Assembly: GCF_001046635.1 (NCBI RefSeq)
Contig: NZ_KQ130455.1
Coordinates: 62,001 to 126,000 of the forward strand
Direction: 5' to 3'
Length of the DNA: 64,000 bases
Origin: Novosphingobium barchaimii LL02
GTDB lineage: Bacteria; Pseudomonadota; Alphaproteobacteria; Sphingomonadales; Sphingomonadaceae
The position numbers and the translations under genes are program-made. The notes under the pieces were generated by a model. The model searched no databases. It saw nothing but the letters and a program-made list of their open reading frames with translations, and was not told where the DNA came from. Shown here in pieces: positions 17,474 through 27,317 of the stretch. Each line of letters opens with the position of its first letter. Position 1 is the stretch's first letter.

Positions 17474-19048
17474 GTGACCACCACCCCCGTCCACATCGTG
17501 CGCCTGCTCAAGTGGGGCCGCATCCTCGCGCGTCACGGCGCGCTGCGCGGGATCGAGAACGACCGCAACGCCCCGGCGGCGGTCAAGCGGCTGTGCCGGA
17601 TTGCCCGTTTCGGCACCCGCCAGTCGCCCGAGCCGGACTATGCCGGTGCCTTCCAGGAAATCGGCCCCGCCGCGATCAAATTGGGTCAGGCGCTGGCGAC
17701 GCGTCCCGATCTCGTCGGCGAAATCCCCGCGCGTAACCTGCTCAGCCTGCAGGACAGCCTGCCGCCGGTGGCCTTCGCGGCGATCCGCAGCCAGATCGAA
17801 AGCACTTTCGGCAGGCCGGTCGAAACGATCTTCGCCAGCATCGAAGAGGAGCCGGTCGGCGCGGCCTCGATCGCTCAGGTTCACCGCGCGGTCACGCCGG
17901 ACGGGCGCAGGGTCGCGGTCAAGGTGCTGCGGCCGGGCATCCGCGAACAGTTTTCCCGCGACGTCGAGACATACGAATGGGCCGCTGCCCACCTTGAGGC
18001 TCTGGGCGGCGAGGCCACGCGCCTGCGCCCGCGCGCGGTGATCGCCAACCTCAAGCGCTGGACCCTGCGTGAATTCGACCTGCGGCGCGAGGCGGCCTCC
18101 GCTTCCGAACTGGCCGATGCGATGAAGGGCATCGAGGACTACCGTGTCCCCGAGATCGACTGGGACCGCACCAATGGTTCGGTCCTGACGCTGGAGTGGA
18201 TCGACGGCGTCAAGATGAGCAACCTGCCCGCCTTGCGTGAGGCCGGGCACGACATGCCCGCGCTGGCCCGGCGGTTGGTCATAACTTTCCTGACCCAGGC
18301 GATTTCCTGCGGGTTCTTCCATGCCGACATGCACCAGGGCAACCTGTTCGTGCAGGGCGGTCCCAATCACAGCACCATCGTTGCGATCGACTTCGGCATC
18401 ATGGGCCGGATCAATCGTCAGGCGCGGCTGTGGCTGGCGGAAATCCTCTACGGGCTGACCACGGGCAATTACCGCCGCGTGGCCGAAATCCACTTCGAGG
18501 CGCAGTACGTCCCCAGCTATCACACCGTCGAGGAATTCGCGACGGCGCTGCGGGCCGTGGGCGAACCGATGCGCGGCAAGGCGGTTTCGGAACTGTCGGT
18601 CGGGCAGATGCTCGACGGGCTGTTCGCGATCACCCGCGATTTCGACATGGCGGTGCAGCCGCACCTGTTGCTGCTGCAAAAGACCATGGTCATGGTCGAG
18701 GGACTGGCAACCGCGCTCGACCCGAAGATCAACATGTGGGACGTCTCCGGCCCCTTCGTGAAGGAGTGGATCCGCGACGAACTCGGCCCCGAGGCAGTGA
18801 TCGTCGACCGCCTGCGTGCGGACGTCGACACGCTGCTGCGCCTGCCCGCGCTGGTGCGCCGGATCGAGGAGAGCTTCCCCGCCAAGGGCGGCGCGCCCGA
18901 ACAGGCACCGCTGCCGGATATCGACATCATCTGGGCCAAAGGTTCGGGTCGTAAACGCGAAAGTAACCACTGGGGTGGCTATGCTCTGGCCGCAATCCTT
19001 GGGGGCACTGCGGCGTGGGCACTGACGTACTGGACACTTCTGACCTGA
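17474..19048 (+). CDS. ubiB: Ubiquinone biosynthesis kinase-like protein UbiB
   Basis: Atypical kinase/ATPase of the ABC1/ADCK family that supports ubiquinone assembly at the inner membrane. The 524-residue protein shows the KxGQ-type motif IKLGQALATRPDL near residue 75, the Ala-rich loop VGAASIAQVHRA, the lysine motif VAVKVLRPGI, the catalytic HADMHQGN near residue 288, DFGIMG, and a C-terminal transmembrane tail from about residue 500. It starts at GTG just after ubiE. Its last 34 bases overlap the next gene. Context and motifs agree fully. Confidence 0.95.
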   Translation: MTTTPVHIVRLLKWGRILARHGALRGIENDRNAPAAVKRLCRIARFGTRQSPEPDYAGAFQEIGPAAIKLGQALATRPDLVGEIPARNLLSLQDSLPPVAFAAIRSQIESTFGRPVETIFASIEEEPVGAASIAQVHRAVTPDGRRVAVKVLRPGIREQFSRDVETYEWAAAHLEALGGEATRLRPRAVIANLKRWTLREFDLRREAASASELADAMKGIEDYRVPEIDWDRTNGSVLTLEWIDGVKMSNLPALREAGHDMPALARRLVITFLTQAISCGFFHADMHQGNLFVQGGPNHSTIVAIDFGIMGRINRQARLWLAEILYGLTTGNYRRVAEIHFEAQYVPSYHTVEEFATALRAVGEPMRGKAVSELSVGQMLDGLFAITRDFDMAVQPHLLLLQKTMVMVEGLATALDPKINMWDVSGPFVKEWIRDELGPEAVIVDRLRADVDTLLRLPALVRRIEESFPAKGGAPEQAPLPDIDIIWAKGSGRKRESNHWGGYALAAILGGTAAWALTYWTLLT

Positions 19049-19884
19049 TCGGCGCGCGCCCGCTTGCGCAGACGGGTGGACGTTTCGCAAGCTGGTCGCC
19101 GCTGCTGGCGCGCGTGGTGCTGGCCGCGCTGTTGTTGGTGGTGATCGCCTCGATGATCGTGCCCACCAACAAGCCGGGTAACCGCTCGCCCTGGCTCGGT
19201 CCGGTCGAAGGCCCGGTGGATGCGGGCGGCAAGGCCGTCGACACCCCGGACAAGCCCTACGATGAAGACATCGCGCTTTACGAAGTCGCGATCGAGCGCA
19301 TCGCGAAGGGCGAGAGCTACTACGACTTCATCGTGCCCGAGCAGCGCGGCCGCGACTATCCGGTGAACCCGGGCATTGCCGTGCGACTGCCGACGCTGGC
19401 TTATATCGACGCATGGCTGGGCAAGACCGGTCAGTTGGTGGCGGCCATCGCGCTGATGCTGGCGATCATCGCGACATGGTGGCAGCGCCTTGGCGAAGAA
19501 CCCGAGGATGGTGGCCGTCTGCGCCGCCTGGGTACGGCTTTGGTGTTCGTAGGGGCCTCTTTGGGCCTCAACCGTCACTACTTTCCCCTGCACGAGCTTT
19601 GGGCCGGCGGGCTGATCGCGCTGTCCTTCGGTCTGCACCGCATCGGCCGCCATGGGCAGGGCGGGCGCTGGGTCGCCGCCTTTGCCGTGGCCGCGCTGGC
19701 TCTGGCGATCCGGGAACATACGCTGCCCTACGTCCTGCTCATGGCCGCTTTTGCGCTGTGGCAGCGAAACTGGCGGGAGAGCGCTGCTTGGATAGCACTG
19801 ATCCTTCTGTTCTTCACCGCTCTCACCTGGCACCTTGAGATCATCGCCCGGGATGTTCTCGCCACGGCCCGCCGTGGCTGGTGA
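19015..19884 (+). CDS. Membrane protein, 5' part of an apparently frameshifted gene
   Basis: A 289-residue reading frame with an N-terminal span (about 27-50), a periplasmic stretch containing YYDFIVPEQRGRDYPVNPG, then about five further spans. It begins at a GTG inside the end of ubiB and stops abruptly in a charged tail (IIARDVLATARRGW). The following frame continues as a membrane protein with no ribosome site of its own, and its sequence read back across the join gives GPPWLVMRGMTGW. The natural reading is one protein of about 400 residues interrupted by loss of one base near 19855-19880. Function is not recognised; such genes occur beside ubiB/coaBC in related sphingomonads as far as I recall. 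Confidence 0.7.
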   Translation: MGTDVLDTSDLIGARPLAQTGGRFASWSPLLARVVLAALLLVVIASMIVPTNKPGNRSPWLGPVEGPVDAGGKAVDTPDKPYDEDIALYEVAIERIAKGESYYDFIVPEQRGRDYPVNPGIAVRLPTLAYIDAWLGKTGQLVAAIALMLAIIATWWQRLGEEPEDGGRLRRLGTALVFVGASLGLNRHYFPLHELWAGGLIALSFGLHRIGRHGQGGRWVAAFAVAALALAIREHTLPYVLLMAAFALWQRNWRESAAWIALILLFFTALTWHLEIIARDVLATARRGW

Positions 19885-20207
19885 TGCGCGGCATGACCGG
19901 CTGGCTCGCCAATGTAGTGCAGTCGAGCAACCTGCGCTGGCTGCCGCATTTTCTCGCAGGCCCGGCCGTGATCCTGATGACATTCGGCTGGCTGGGCTGG
20001 CGAAGCCGTTCGGGACTGTTCGGCTTCCTGCTCTGCGCTGGCTACGGCGTCGCCTTCATGATCGCGGGTCGGTGGGACAACTTCTACTGGGGCGCAGTGA
20101 TTGCGCCCGCCATGTTTGCCGGCATCGTCTTTGCCCCGCGCGCCGTATCGCAGCTGGTTGCGGCGGCGCGGCTGCCCGGTTTGTCCCGGCTCCAGCTCGC
20201 AAACTGA
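19881..20207 (+). CDS. Membrane protein, 3' part of the same frameshifted gene
   Basis: A 108-residue frame with three hydrophobic segments (from FLAGPAVILMTFGWLGW to YWGAVIAPAMFAGIVFAP) and no ribosome site before its GTG/ATG. It lies one reading-frame step from the preceding gene, and the in-frame codons upstream of its start still read as sensible protein. It is therefore best taken as the C-terminal third of the upstream membrane protein, not as a separate gene. coaBC follows closely. Confidence 0.6.
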   Translation: MMRGMTGWLANVVQSSNLRWLPHFLAGPAVILMTFGWLGWRSRSGLFGFLLCAGYGVAFMIAGRWDNFYWGAVIAPAMFAGIVFAPRAVSQLVAAARLPGLSRLQLAN

Positions 20208-20243
20208 TTGCACCTCCTTACCCGGTGCTGCAAAAGCCGAGGC

Positions 20244-21689
20244 ATGAACGGACCCCGTATTCTGCTGGTCGTGGGCGGCGGCATCGCTGCCTACAAGTCC
20301 TGCGAACTCGTGCGCACCATCCGCAAGGCGGGTGGCTCGGTCACATGCGTGCTGACTGAGGGCGGCGCAAAATTCGTGACGCCCATGACGCTGGCCGCGC
20401 TCTCGGAAAAGCCTGTCCACACCACTTTGTGGGACCTCAGGAATGAGGCCGAGATGGGCCATATCCAGCTCAGCCGCGAGGCCGATCTGGTGGTGGTCTG
20501 CCCGGCGACCGCGGATCTGATGGCCAAGATGGCGGCAGGCATCGCCGACGATCTGGCGACCACCTTGCTGTTGGCCACTGACAAGCCGGTCATGGCGATC
20601 CCGGCGATGAACGTGCGCATGTGGCAGCACGCGGCCACCATTCGCAACGTCCAGAGCCTGCGCGCCTCCGGCGTCGATGTGATGGAGCCGGACGAAGGCC
20701 CGATGGCCTGCGGCGAATTCGGCCCTGGCCGCCTGCCCGAAGTCCAGATGATCTGGCAGCGGATCGCACAGGCGTTGGCTGGCGGGTCGGTCATGGACGA
20801 CGCGCCCCAGGCCGATGCGGCGGACGGGCAGGGTGTTGGCGGCGTCCCCGGCGCGGCGATCGCGCGAGGCGGGAAAGCCATCGGTCTCGGCGCTTCCTCG
20901 CCGCTGGTGGCGACCAAGGGCGAAGCGCGCGCCGCACCGCCGACCGACCCCGACGCGATCAATCATCTCACGGGCGGCGCTGCGCCGCAGCCATTCGACC
21001 CGCTTGCCGGCCAGCCCGATTTCGATCGCGGGCTCGAGCACCGGCCTCTGTACGGGCGCCATGTGCTGGTCACTGCCGGCCCGACCCACGAACCGATCGA
21101 CCCGGTGCGCTACATCGCCAACCGGTCCTCCGGCAAACAGGGCTTTGCGATCGCCGCCGCCGCTGCCGAGGCCGGCGCGCGGGTGACGCTGGTGGCCGGG
21201 CCGGTTCACCTGCCAACCCCGCCTGGGGTCGAGCGGATCGATGTCGAGAGCGCGCTGGAGATGGCCGATGCGGTGGAGGCGGCCTTGCCCGCCGACATTG
21301 CCGTCATGGTCGCCGCCGTCGCCGACTGGCGCGTTTCGCGCTCCGCTGACCAGAAGCTCAAGAAGAAGAGCGGCGATGGTCCTCCGACGCTGGAGCTGAC
21401 TGAAAACCCCGATATTCTCGCCACGCTTGCCAAAAGCGCCGGGCGTCCTTCGCTGGTCGTCGGCTTTGCCGCAGAGACGCAGGACGTGATCCGCTATGCC
21501 CGTGAAAAGCGCGTGCGCAAGGGCGCCGACTGGATCATCGCCAACGACGTGTCCGGCGATGTCATGGGCGGCGATGCCAATACCGTCCACATCGTCACCG
21601 GCAGCGATGTGATTTCTCTTCCCGAAATGCCCAAGGAGGATGTCGCGCGCATCCTCGTCGAAAGGTTCGCAGATGCACTCCCCCGCTGA
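20244..21689 (+). CDS. coaBC: Bifunctional CoaBC (phosphopantothenoylcysteine synthetase/decarboxylase)
   Basis: Two consecutive steps of coenzyme A synthesis: ligation of cysteine to 4'-phosphopantothenate, then decarboxylation. The 481-residue protein has an N-terminal flavin decarboxylase domain ([18 protein letters not shown] at the start, catalytic PAMNVRMW near residue 116, substrate-clamp [11 protein letters not shown]) and a C-terminal CoaB domain ([21 protein letters not shown], later VGFAAET and NDVS). The linker between them is about 70-80 residues, Ala/Gly/Asp-rich and longer than usual. ATG chosen to match the family N terminus; the frame is open 12 codons earlier. The 3' end overlaps dut by 17 bases. 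Confidence 0.95.
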   Translation: MNGPRILLVVGGGIAAYKSCELVRTIRKAGGSVTCVLTEGGAKFVTPMTLAALSEKPVHTTLWDLRNEAEMGHIQLSREADLVVVCPATADLMAKMAAGIADDLATTLLLATDKPVMAIPAMNVRMWQHAATIRNVQSLRASGVDVMEPDEGPMACGEFGPGRLPEVQMIWQRIAQALAGGSVMDDAPQADAADGQGVGGVPGAAIARGGKAIGLGASSPLVATKGEARAAPPTDPDAINHLTGGAAPQPFDPLAGQPDFDRGLEHRPLYGRHVLVTAGPTHEPIDPVRYIANRSSGKQGFAIAAAAAEAGARVTLVAGPVHLPTPPGVERIDVESALEMADAVEAALPADIAVMVAAVADWRVSRSADQKLKKKSGDGPPTLELTENPDILATLAKSAGRPSLVVGFAAETQDVIRYAREKRVRKGADWIIANDVSGDVMGGDANTVHIVTGSDVISLPEMPKEDVARILVERFADALPR

Positions 21690-22143
21690 AGTCCCCGTCA
21701 TGGTCAAGATCCTGCCCCACGGTGAGGGTCTGGACCTGCCCGCTTACGCCACGGACGGCGCGGCGGGCATGGACGTGGTTTCGGCCGAGGATGTCACCCT
21801 GGCCCCCGGCGCTCGCCATGCGGTGGCGACCGGGCTGTCGATTGCGATCCCTGTCGGTTTCGAGATCCAGGTGCGTCCGCGCTCCGGCCTTGCCCTGAAG
21901 CATGGAATTTCCGTGCCCAACGCGCCCGGCACCGTCGATTCGGACTATCGCGGCGAGTTGAAGGTGATCCTCGTCAACCTTGGCGCCGAGCCGTTCGAGA
22001 TCGTGCGCGGCGACCGCGTGGCCCAGTTGGTGCTCGCGCCTGTCACCCGCGCCTCCTGGCTCAAGGTCGATGAACTCGATGCGACGGTGCGCGGCGAAGG
22101 CGGTTTCGGTTCGACCGGCGGTGTGGTCGCACTGGGTAACTGA
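21673..22143 (+). CDS. dut: dUTP diphosphatase Dut
   Basis: Hydrolyses dUTP to dUMP, keeping uracil out of DNA and feeding thymidylate synthesis. The 156-residue trimeric enzyme shows all five motifs: [10 protein letters not shown], the [11 protein letters not shown] motif, the uridine-binding [23 protein letters not shown], and the C-terminal GGFGSTGG that closes the active site. It is translationally coupled to coaBC through a 17-base overlap, the usual arrangement in alphaproteobacteria. Confidence 0.97.
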   Translation: MHSPAEVPVMVKILPHGEGLDLPAYATDGAAGMDVVSAEDVTLAPGARHAVATGLSIAIPVGFEIQVRPRSGLALKHGISVPNAPGTVDSDYRGELKVILVNLGAEPFEIVRGDRVAQLVLAPVTRASWLKVDELDATVRGEGGFGSTGGVVALGN

Positions 22144-22146
22144 AGG

Positions 22147-22332
22147 TCAGCCGGCAAACACGCCAAGCCACCACAGTAGAAGCAGCAGGGCTCCGATCAG
22201 CACCACCGCTAGGGAAAGGTAGCTCTGCCAGCCTCGTCGGCGCGGTTTCGCTTCGGAGCCGAGGCTTGTGACCACATGCCCGGCGACTTCGATGATGGTT
22301 CCGATCACTTCGCCAGCGATTTCGTGCGGCAT
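22147..22332 (-). CDS. Small single-span membrane protein
   Basis: A 61-residue protein with a short amphipathic N terminus, a basic PRRRGW stretch, and one strong membrane span near the C terminus (LSLAVVLIGALLLLLWWLGV). No family recognised and no clear ribosome site. It is convergent with dut, the stops being three bases apart, and lies eight bases after another small membrane-protein gene with which it probably shares a transcript. Confidence 0.6.
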   Translation of the reverse strand: MPHEIAGEVIGTIIEVAGHVVTSLGSEAKPRRRGWQSYLSLAVVLIGALLLLLWWLGVFAG

Positions 22333-22340
22333 GAGGGGCT

Positions 22341-22532
22341 TCAGTCGCCGCGCTTGCCGGGCTTGCTATCGCGATCCCGGCGCGCCTTGCGCCACTTCAG
22401 CCCGTACCAGCCCGCGCCGCCCAGACCGCCGATCATCATCACGCCCTTGGCGAGCGTCTCGAAGGCAGCGCTGAGCGCGCCGATCGTGACGCCCCAGAAG
22501 AGCTGCGACAGGATCGCCATGAAATTGTGCAT
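22341..22532 (-). CDS. Small membrane protein with basic tail
   Basis: A 63-residue protein with one long or two short hydrophobic segments (about residues 5-45) followed by a strongly basic C terminus (KWRKARRDRDSKPGKRGD). Looks like a cytoplasm-facing single-pass or hairpin miniprotein. No family recognised. First of a two-gene unit with the next small gene; a strong terminator lies on its upstream side, so it needs its own promoter. Confidence 0.6.
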   Translation of the reverse strand: MHNFMAILSQLFWGVTIGALSAAFETLAKGVMMIGGLGGAGWYGLKWRKARRDRDSKPGKRGD

Positions 22533-22593
22533 CAGTCAGCATAATCCGGGATTGGGCAGAGGGTGGTAACGGGGCTTGCGCCGACACCATAGC

Positions 22594-22634
22594 AAAAGGA
22601 CGGGGCCGCAATATTTCAGCGGACCCGTCCTTTT
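22594..22634. terminator. Strong, probably bidirectional Rho-independent terminator
   Basis: AAAAGGACGGG and CCCGTCCTTTT pair perfectly over 11 bases. The stem continues inward with CCGC/GCGG after one mismatch, leaving a loop of about 9 bases. A-rich and T-rich ends on both sides allow it to work on either strand; it is placed to end the DUF4136 transcript. Confidence 0.85.
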
Positions 22635-22684
22635 GTCTTTGCCGCTTTTCGCAGGGCGGGACCTGTCAGTTCAGCTAACCGCGA

Positions 22685-23368
22685 TTACTTCTTCTCCGGC
22701 GCCACGGTGATGCGCGCTGTCTCGCCCGAGTTTCCCGGGAATCCGGTGAACATTGCCTCTACGAGATTGGGAACGAGATATTGCAGGCGGTTGGAAGTCG
22801 ACACGGCTTCCGACTTGCCTTCGAACAGGCGCTGTCCATCTGCGGTACGGTCGATCTTCATGCTGATGCCGCTGGTGTAAATCGTATACGACTGAACGCC
22901 GCCACCGTCGAAGAACGGGTCATAAAAGCCGTAGCGCCAAGGGGAGCCAAAGCCGCCCCAGCCACCGAATCGGCCGCGACCGAAACGGCCAAAGCCGCCG
23001 TAACCGCCCCAGGGACCCCAGTAAGAGTTGCCGATGGAAGTGGAACGAACGCGCTCACGGCCGCCATCGACGCCGTAATCGAAGCGCACGATGAGGGTTG
23101 CACGGGCAGGGTCCTCGACCGGAGTGTAGCCCAGCTTGGCCATGCGATCACGCACGAGCGAGGCATATTGGGCGAACTCCAGCCCGCCGGAAAGCTTGGG
23201 ATCGTCGGCGACGATGGCGAAGCTTTGCCCGGACGGCGCGGGAAGCTGCGACTGGAAGCGCGAGACGTCCGCCTTGAAAGGCGTAGCGCAGGCAGCGACC
23301 GCCATGAGCAGCATGGCCGCTGCGACAAGCCGCAGCTTGCCTAATCTTGATGGGGAATGGTGTGTCAT
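22685..23368 (-). CDS. DUF4136 lipoprotein
   Basis: A 227-residue predicted lipoprotein: signal peptide ending MAVAAC with the acylated cysteine near residue 27, followed by a DUF4136 domain. The middle carries an aromatic/glycine-rich patch (WGPWGGYGGFGRFGRGRF and onward) that interrupts the domain. Family function is unknown; members are envelope lipoproteins. The start MTHHSP is chosen because the longer frame upstream reads antisense to the MOSC gene. A strong terminator follows the stop. Confidence 0.87.
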   Translation of the reverse strand: MTHHSPSRLGKLRLVAAAMLLMAVAACATPFKADVSRFQSQLPAPSGQSFAIVADDPKLSGGLEFAQYASLVRDRMAKLGYTPVEDPARATLIVRFDYGVDGGRERVRSTSIGNSYWGPWGGYGGFGRFGRGRFGGWGGFGSPWRYGFYDPFFDGGGVQSYTIYTSGISMKIDRTADGQRLFEGKSEAVSTSNRLQYLVPNLVEAMFTGFPGNSGETARITVAPEKK

Positions 23369-23583
23369 CTTCTTTTTGCTCCACGTACCCGAAGAGCCCG
23401 TGACGCCCACTCCCGGCGCGGCCTTCGATTCCTTTTGATCCTGTCGTAAAATCAATGCCCTGAATAGCGGTTGAATGGAGTTGCCCATGCGATGGATTGT
23501 TAGGCCATTCACGAAGCGTCCACCCGGCCGCATTGACCGGACGACTTGATCGACTGCGTTCCATGTAGGAAGTGAGCAGGGCC

Positions 23584-24261
23584 ATGACGAGTCCGATCCC
23601 CATTCTTTCCCTGCCGATTCTGTCCCTTCAGTGCGGAAAGGTCGTCCCGTTCCGCGCCGAGCACGAGCCGAGCGCCATTGCCAAGCGCCCGGTCGCGGGG
23701 CGGGTGAGGGTTCACCGCCTTGGCCTTGAAGGCGATGCCCAGGCCGACCTTTCGGTTCATGGCGGGCCGGACAAGGCGATCCACCACTATCCCCACGATC
23801 ACTATGCCTTCTGGCGCGATGCGATCGGCGAGCATCCACTGCTGGCCGATTACGGCGCTTTTGGCGAAAATATCTCGACGGCTGGGCTGACCGAAGAGGG
23901 CGTCTGCATTGGCGACAGGTGGCGGCTGGGCAGTGCGCTTGTCGAAGTGAGCCAGGGGCGCCAGCCCTGCTGGAAACTCGACCACCGTTTCGGCGGCGCG
24001 CGGGTCAATGCGGCCTGCATCAAATCGCGCCGCCCCGGCTGGTACTACCGCGTCATCGAGGAAGGCGTTGTCGGTGCCGGCGATACGATGGAATTGATCG
24101 ACCGCCCCTTCCCCGACTGGAGCGTACTGCGGGTATTCGGGCTGCTCATCGCGGGCGACCACAAGAGCGACCGCGCGGGCCTTGAAGCGCTGGGCGAAGT
24201 CACCGCGCTGGCCGAGCCGTGGGTGCGCCGCCGGGCGAAGCTGCTGGGCGCGCCAGGCTGA
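23584..24261 (+). CDS. MOSC-domain protein (YiiM-like)
   Basis: A 225-residue soluble protein with the MOSC beta-barrel fold. The conserved GLEGDAQADLSVHGGPDKAI stretch near residue 48, GENIST near 97, and the single conserved cysteine in GRQPCWKLDHRF near 125 match the YiiM group. YiiM supports molybdenum-cofactor-dependent reduction of N-hydroxylated purines. The ATG is chosen over an in-frame GTG four codons earlier. It is divergent from the DUF4136 gene and has no obvious partner. Confidence 0.88.
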   Translation: MTSPIPILSLPILSLQCGKVVPFRAEHEPSAIAKRPVAGRVRVHRLGLEGDAQADLSVHGGPDKAIHHYPHDHYAFWRDAIGEHPLLADYGAFGENISTAGLTEEGVCIGDRWRLGSALVEVSQGRQPCWKLDHRFGGARVNAACIKSRRPGWYYRVIEEGVVGAGDTMELIDRPFPDWSVLRVFGLLIAGDHKSDRAGLEALGEVTALAEPWVRRRAKLLGAPG

Positions 24262-24476
24262 AATCTGCTCTTCCGGCCGGGCAGCACCCAGTTGCAAAGC
24301 GCGCAAGTTGATGAAAGACATGCGGGTGAGCATGTTCATGAAGGCCGGGTCGGCCTGAAATATCCACCATTGCAAAGAGCCTGCGCGATTGTGGCAGGCA
24401 TTGCCGATGTAGGAAATGCCGGATCAGGCCGGGCGGCGGAAGCCTCCCGAGGAAAGCTCCCGCCTCGGGGCCCAGC

Positions 24477-25511
24477 CTAGCCGCGAACGAGGCCCAGCGC
24501 GTCGTAGGCCTTGTTCAGCGTCGGGATTGCCAGCGCGCGGGCCTTTTCGGCGCCCTTGCGCAGGATCGCGTCGAGCGCGGCGGTATCCTCGCGCAGTTCC
24601 ACGAAGCGGGCGTTGATCGGGGCCAGCTTTTCAACCAGGAGGTCGGCCAGCGCCGGCTTGAACTTGCCGAAGCCTTCGCCGCCGAAGTCGGCCAGCACGC
24701 CGTCCACGGTGTTCCCGGACATGACCGCGTAGATGGCAACAAGGTTCTTCGCCTCGGCGCGGCCTTCCAGGCCTGCCTTGTCCGAGGGCAGGGGCTCGGG
24801 GTCGGTCTTGGCCTTCTTGATCTTCTGCACGATCGTGTCGGCGCTGTCGGTCATGTTGATGCGGCTCATCTCGGACGGGTCCGACTTGCTCATCTTCGCG
24901 GTACCTTCGCGCAGCGACATGATCCGCGCCGCCTCGGGCGGAATGAAAGGCTCGGGCAGGGTGAACACGGGTACGATCTCGCCGTCCTCGTCCCTGGGCG
25001 CGAAGTCGTTGTTGAACTTCTGCGCCACGTCGCGGGCCAGTTCGAGGTGCTGCTTCTGGTCCTCGCCCACCGGAACGTGGGTGGACTGGTACAGCAGCAC
25101 GTCGGCGGCCTGCAGCACCGGGTAGGTGAACAGGGCGACGCTGGCGCCTTCGCGGTTCTTGCCCGCCTTGTCCTTCCACTGGGTCATGCGGTTCAGCCAG
25201 CCCATGCGCGCGGTGCCGTTCAGCAGCCACTGCAGCTCGGCGTGCTGCGGAACCTGCGCCTGGTTGAACAGGATCGAGCGGTCGGGGTCGATGCCGCAGG
25301 CGACCAGGGCCGCGACCATCTCGCGCGTGTTGGCGGCAAGGTCAGCCGGAACATGCGGCATCGAGATCGCGTGGAGATCGGCCAGGAAGTACAGGCACTC
25401 GCCGCCTTCTGCGCTGACCCGGTCCTGCATCGCCACCCAGTTGCGGATCGCGCCGAGGTAGTTGCCAAGGTGCAGGTTGCCGGTAGGCTGGATGCCGGAG
25501 AGGATACGCAT
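24477..25511 (-). CDS. trpS: Tryptophanyl-tRNA synthetase
   Basis: Charges tRNA-Trp with tryptophan. The 344-residue class I synthetase has the HIGH-type motif in [17 protein letters not shown] at the N terminus and KMSKS in [13 protein letters not shown] near residue 205, plus the family [20 protein letters not shown]. The frame runs far upstream through murJ, but the protein plainly begins at MRILSG. It lies 53 bases after murJ on the same strand, a pairing common in sphingomonads. Confidence 0.97.
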   Translation of the reverse strand: MRILSGIQPTGNLHLGNYLGAIRNWVAMQDRVSAEGGECLYFLADLHAISMPHVPADLAANTREMVAALVACGIDPDRSILFNQAQVPQHAELQWLLNGTARMGWLNRMTQWKDKAGKNREGASVALFTYPVLQAADVLLYQSTHVPVGEDQKQHLELARDVAQKFNNDFAPRDEDGEIVPVFTLPEPFIPPEAARIMSLREGTAKMSKSDPSEMSRINMTDSADTIVQKIKKAKTDPEPLPSDKAGLEGRAEAKNLVAIYAVMSGNTVDGVLADFGGEGFGKFKPALADLLVEKLAPINARFVELREDTAALDAILRKGAEKARALAIPTLNKAYDALGLVRG

Positions 25512-25564
25512 GGAAATTCCCGTTTGCCGATGGGTCAGGTTTCGAAAGGTAAGGCGCCTGATGT

Positions 25565-27133
25565 CTACGCCGGGCGTCGCCGCCGCAGGAGCCTGAGGTC
25601 GTCGCGGGTGAAGGCACCCGAAACCACCGTGGCGAGCCCATAGACGAGGCAGCCCGAGGACACCAGCACCGCCAGCGCAAGCCCGCGCACCAGCCATGTG
25701 CCGTGGACGTAAGGCATCACCAGGCTCTGCCCGAACCACAGCGCCACGCCCATCGCTATGGCAGCCAGGGCAAGGCGCGGGGCGCGGCGGCGCAGGCGGG
25801 CATCGAGGGTGAAATGGCCGCGCTTCACCAGCGCGAAATACAGCATGGCGACATTGACGGTGGAGGCGATCGCGGTCGCCAGTGGCGGGCCCATGTGCTG
25901 CAGCGGCACGATCAGGATGAGGTTGCCCGCCAGGTTCACCGCCATCGAGATCATCGCATAGCGGACTGGGGTGCGCGTATCCTGCCGCGCATAGAAGCCC
26001 GGCGTCAGCACCTTGACCAGGATATAGCTGGGCAGGCCGATGGAAAAGGCCGCCAGCGCCTGCGCGGTGAAGGTGACATCGGCGGCATCGAACTTGCCAT
26101 AGCCGAACAGCGCGGCCGCGATCGGTCCGCCGCATACGATCAGCGCGGCGGCGGCGGGCAGGGTCAGCAGCAGCGCCAGTTCCAGCCCTCGGTTCTGCGT
26201 TTCCATCGCGGCGCCTTCCTGTCCGGCGCCAAGCTGGCGCGAGATCGTGGGCAGCAGCACGGTGCCAAGGCCGATGCCGATCAGGCCCAGCGGCAGCTGG
26301 TTCAGCCGGTCGGCCATGTAGATGTAGGTGACAGAGCCGTGGGGCAGCAGATAGGCCGCCAGCGCGGTGGAGATGACAAGGTTGATCTGCACCGCCCCGG
26401 CGCCGGCCGCGGCGGGCAGGATCAGTTTCAGCAACTGCTTCACGTCGGCGTTCCACACCGGCAGGCGCAGGCGCATCGAAACACCGTTGGCGCGGCAGGC
26501 CAGAACCAGCCAGGCAAGCTGCAGCGCGCCCGAGACGGAGACACCGATCGCCTGGTTGCGGGCGGTGATCAGCGGGTCGTCGGAATGAAAGCCCAGCAGC
26601 GCGACAATCAGCGTGAGGTTGAGCAGGATCGGCGCGGCGGCATTGACCCAGAACTTGCTCAGCGAATTGAGGATGCCGCCCAGCAGTGAGACCAGGCTGA
26701 TGAGCATCAGGTAGGGGATGGTCATCCGGCTGAGCGTGACGGCAAAGGCGAACTGTTCGTGGCTGACGTCGTTGAAGCCGCCCGAAAGCAGGAAGGTCAC
26801 CGGCCAGGCGAACACTTCCAGCGCCACGGTCATGACGATCAGCACCGGCAGCAGCACCGACAGCGCCTGTTCGGCAAAGGCGATGCCGGCGGGCAGGCCT
26901 GGGCCTTTGGTGTCGCCCACCTTCTTGTTGAACATCGGGATGAAGGCCGATGCGAAGGCGCCTTCCGCGAACAGGGCGCGGAACATGTTGGGCAGCCGAA
27001 AGGCGATGAGGAACGCGTCGGAAGCGAAGCCGGCGCCGACGTACCGCGCGAACAGACTGTCGCGCACGAGGCCCAGCACGCGGCTGGCCAGGGTCAGTCC
27101 GCCGACACTGGCGAGCGCCTTGGCGAGGTTCAT
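25565..27133 (-). CDS. murJ: Lipid II flippase MurJ
   Basis: Moves lipid II across the inner membrane for peptidoglycan synthesis. The 522-residue protein has 14 predicted spans and the MOP-family landmarks: N-terminal [40 protein letters not shown], and a later [20 protein letters not shown]. Length is normal. It is followed by trpS and preceded by secB on the same strand, with a strong hairpin in the gap to secB, so murJ probably has its own promoter there. Confidence 0.96.
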   Translation of the reverse strand: MNLAKALASVGGLTLASRVLGLVRDSLFARYVGAGFASDAFLIAFRLPNMFRALFAEGAFASAFIPMFNKKVGDTKGPGLPAGIAFAEQALSVLLPVLIVMTVALEVFAWPVTFLLSGGFNDVSHEQFAFAVTLSRMTIPYLMLISLVSLLGGILNSLSKFWVNAAAPILLNLTLIVALLGFHSDDPLITARNQAIGVSVSGALQLAWLVLACRANGVSMRLRLPVWNADVKQLLKLILPAAAGAGAVQINLVISTALAAYLLPHGSVTYIYMADRLNQLPLGLIGIGLGTVLLPTISRQLGAGQEGAAMETQNRGLELALLLTLPAAAALIVCGGPIAAALFGYGKFDAADVTFTAQALAAFSIGLPSYILVKVLTPGFYARQDTRTPVRYAMISMAVNLAGNLILIVPLQHMGPPLATAIASTVNVAMLYFALVKRGHFTLDARLRRRAPRLALAAIAMGVALWFGQSLVMPYVHGTWLVRGLALAVLVSSGCLVYGLATVVSGAFTRDDLRLLRRRRPA

Positions 27134-27262
27134 AGGATCGCAGCCAACTCGTTCAAGGCACCATCTCCCGCTAGTGCCGCGCGAAGTCGGGGCACCCGGC
27201 CACTGCGGTCATACGTCCTGGCTTTGCCGGGAACGAACGGGTTGTCACGCGGTAAAATCGAG

Positions 27263-27295
27263 CCGCTCGCCCTTCCTGCGTGGAAGGGCGAGCGG
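27263..27295 (-). terminator. 14-bp perfect hairpin after secB
   Basis: CCGCTCGCCCTTCC and GGAAGGGCGAGCGG pair perfectly around a 5-base loop. On the minus strand the stem is followed by CTCGATTTTACC, a weak T tract. Position between the secB stop and murJ start fits a terminator. Confidence 0.6.
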
Positions 27296-27317
27296 TTGTC
27301 GATCGGGAAGCGCTGGC

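Noticed and set aside
19860-19890. Programmed -1 frameshift site joining the two membrane-protein frames
   Set aside because: No slippery X XXY YYZ heptamer or downstream stem-loop was found, so a point deletion or sequencing error is simpler.
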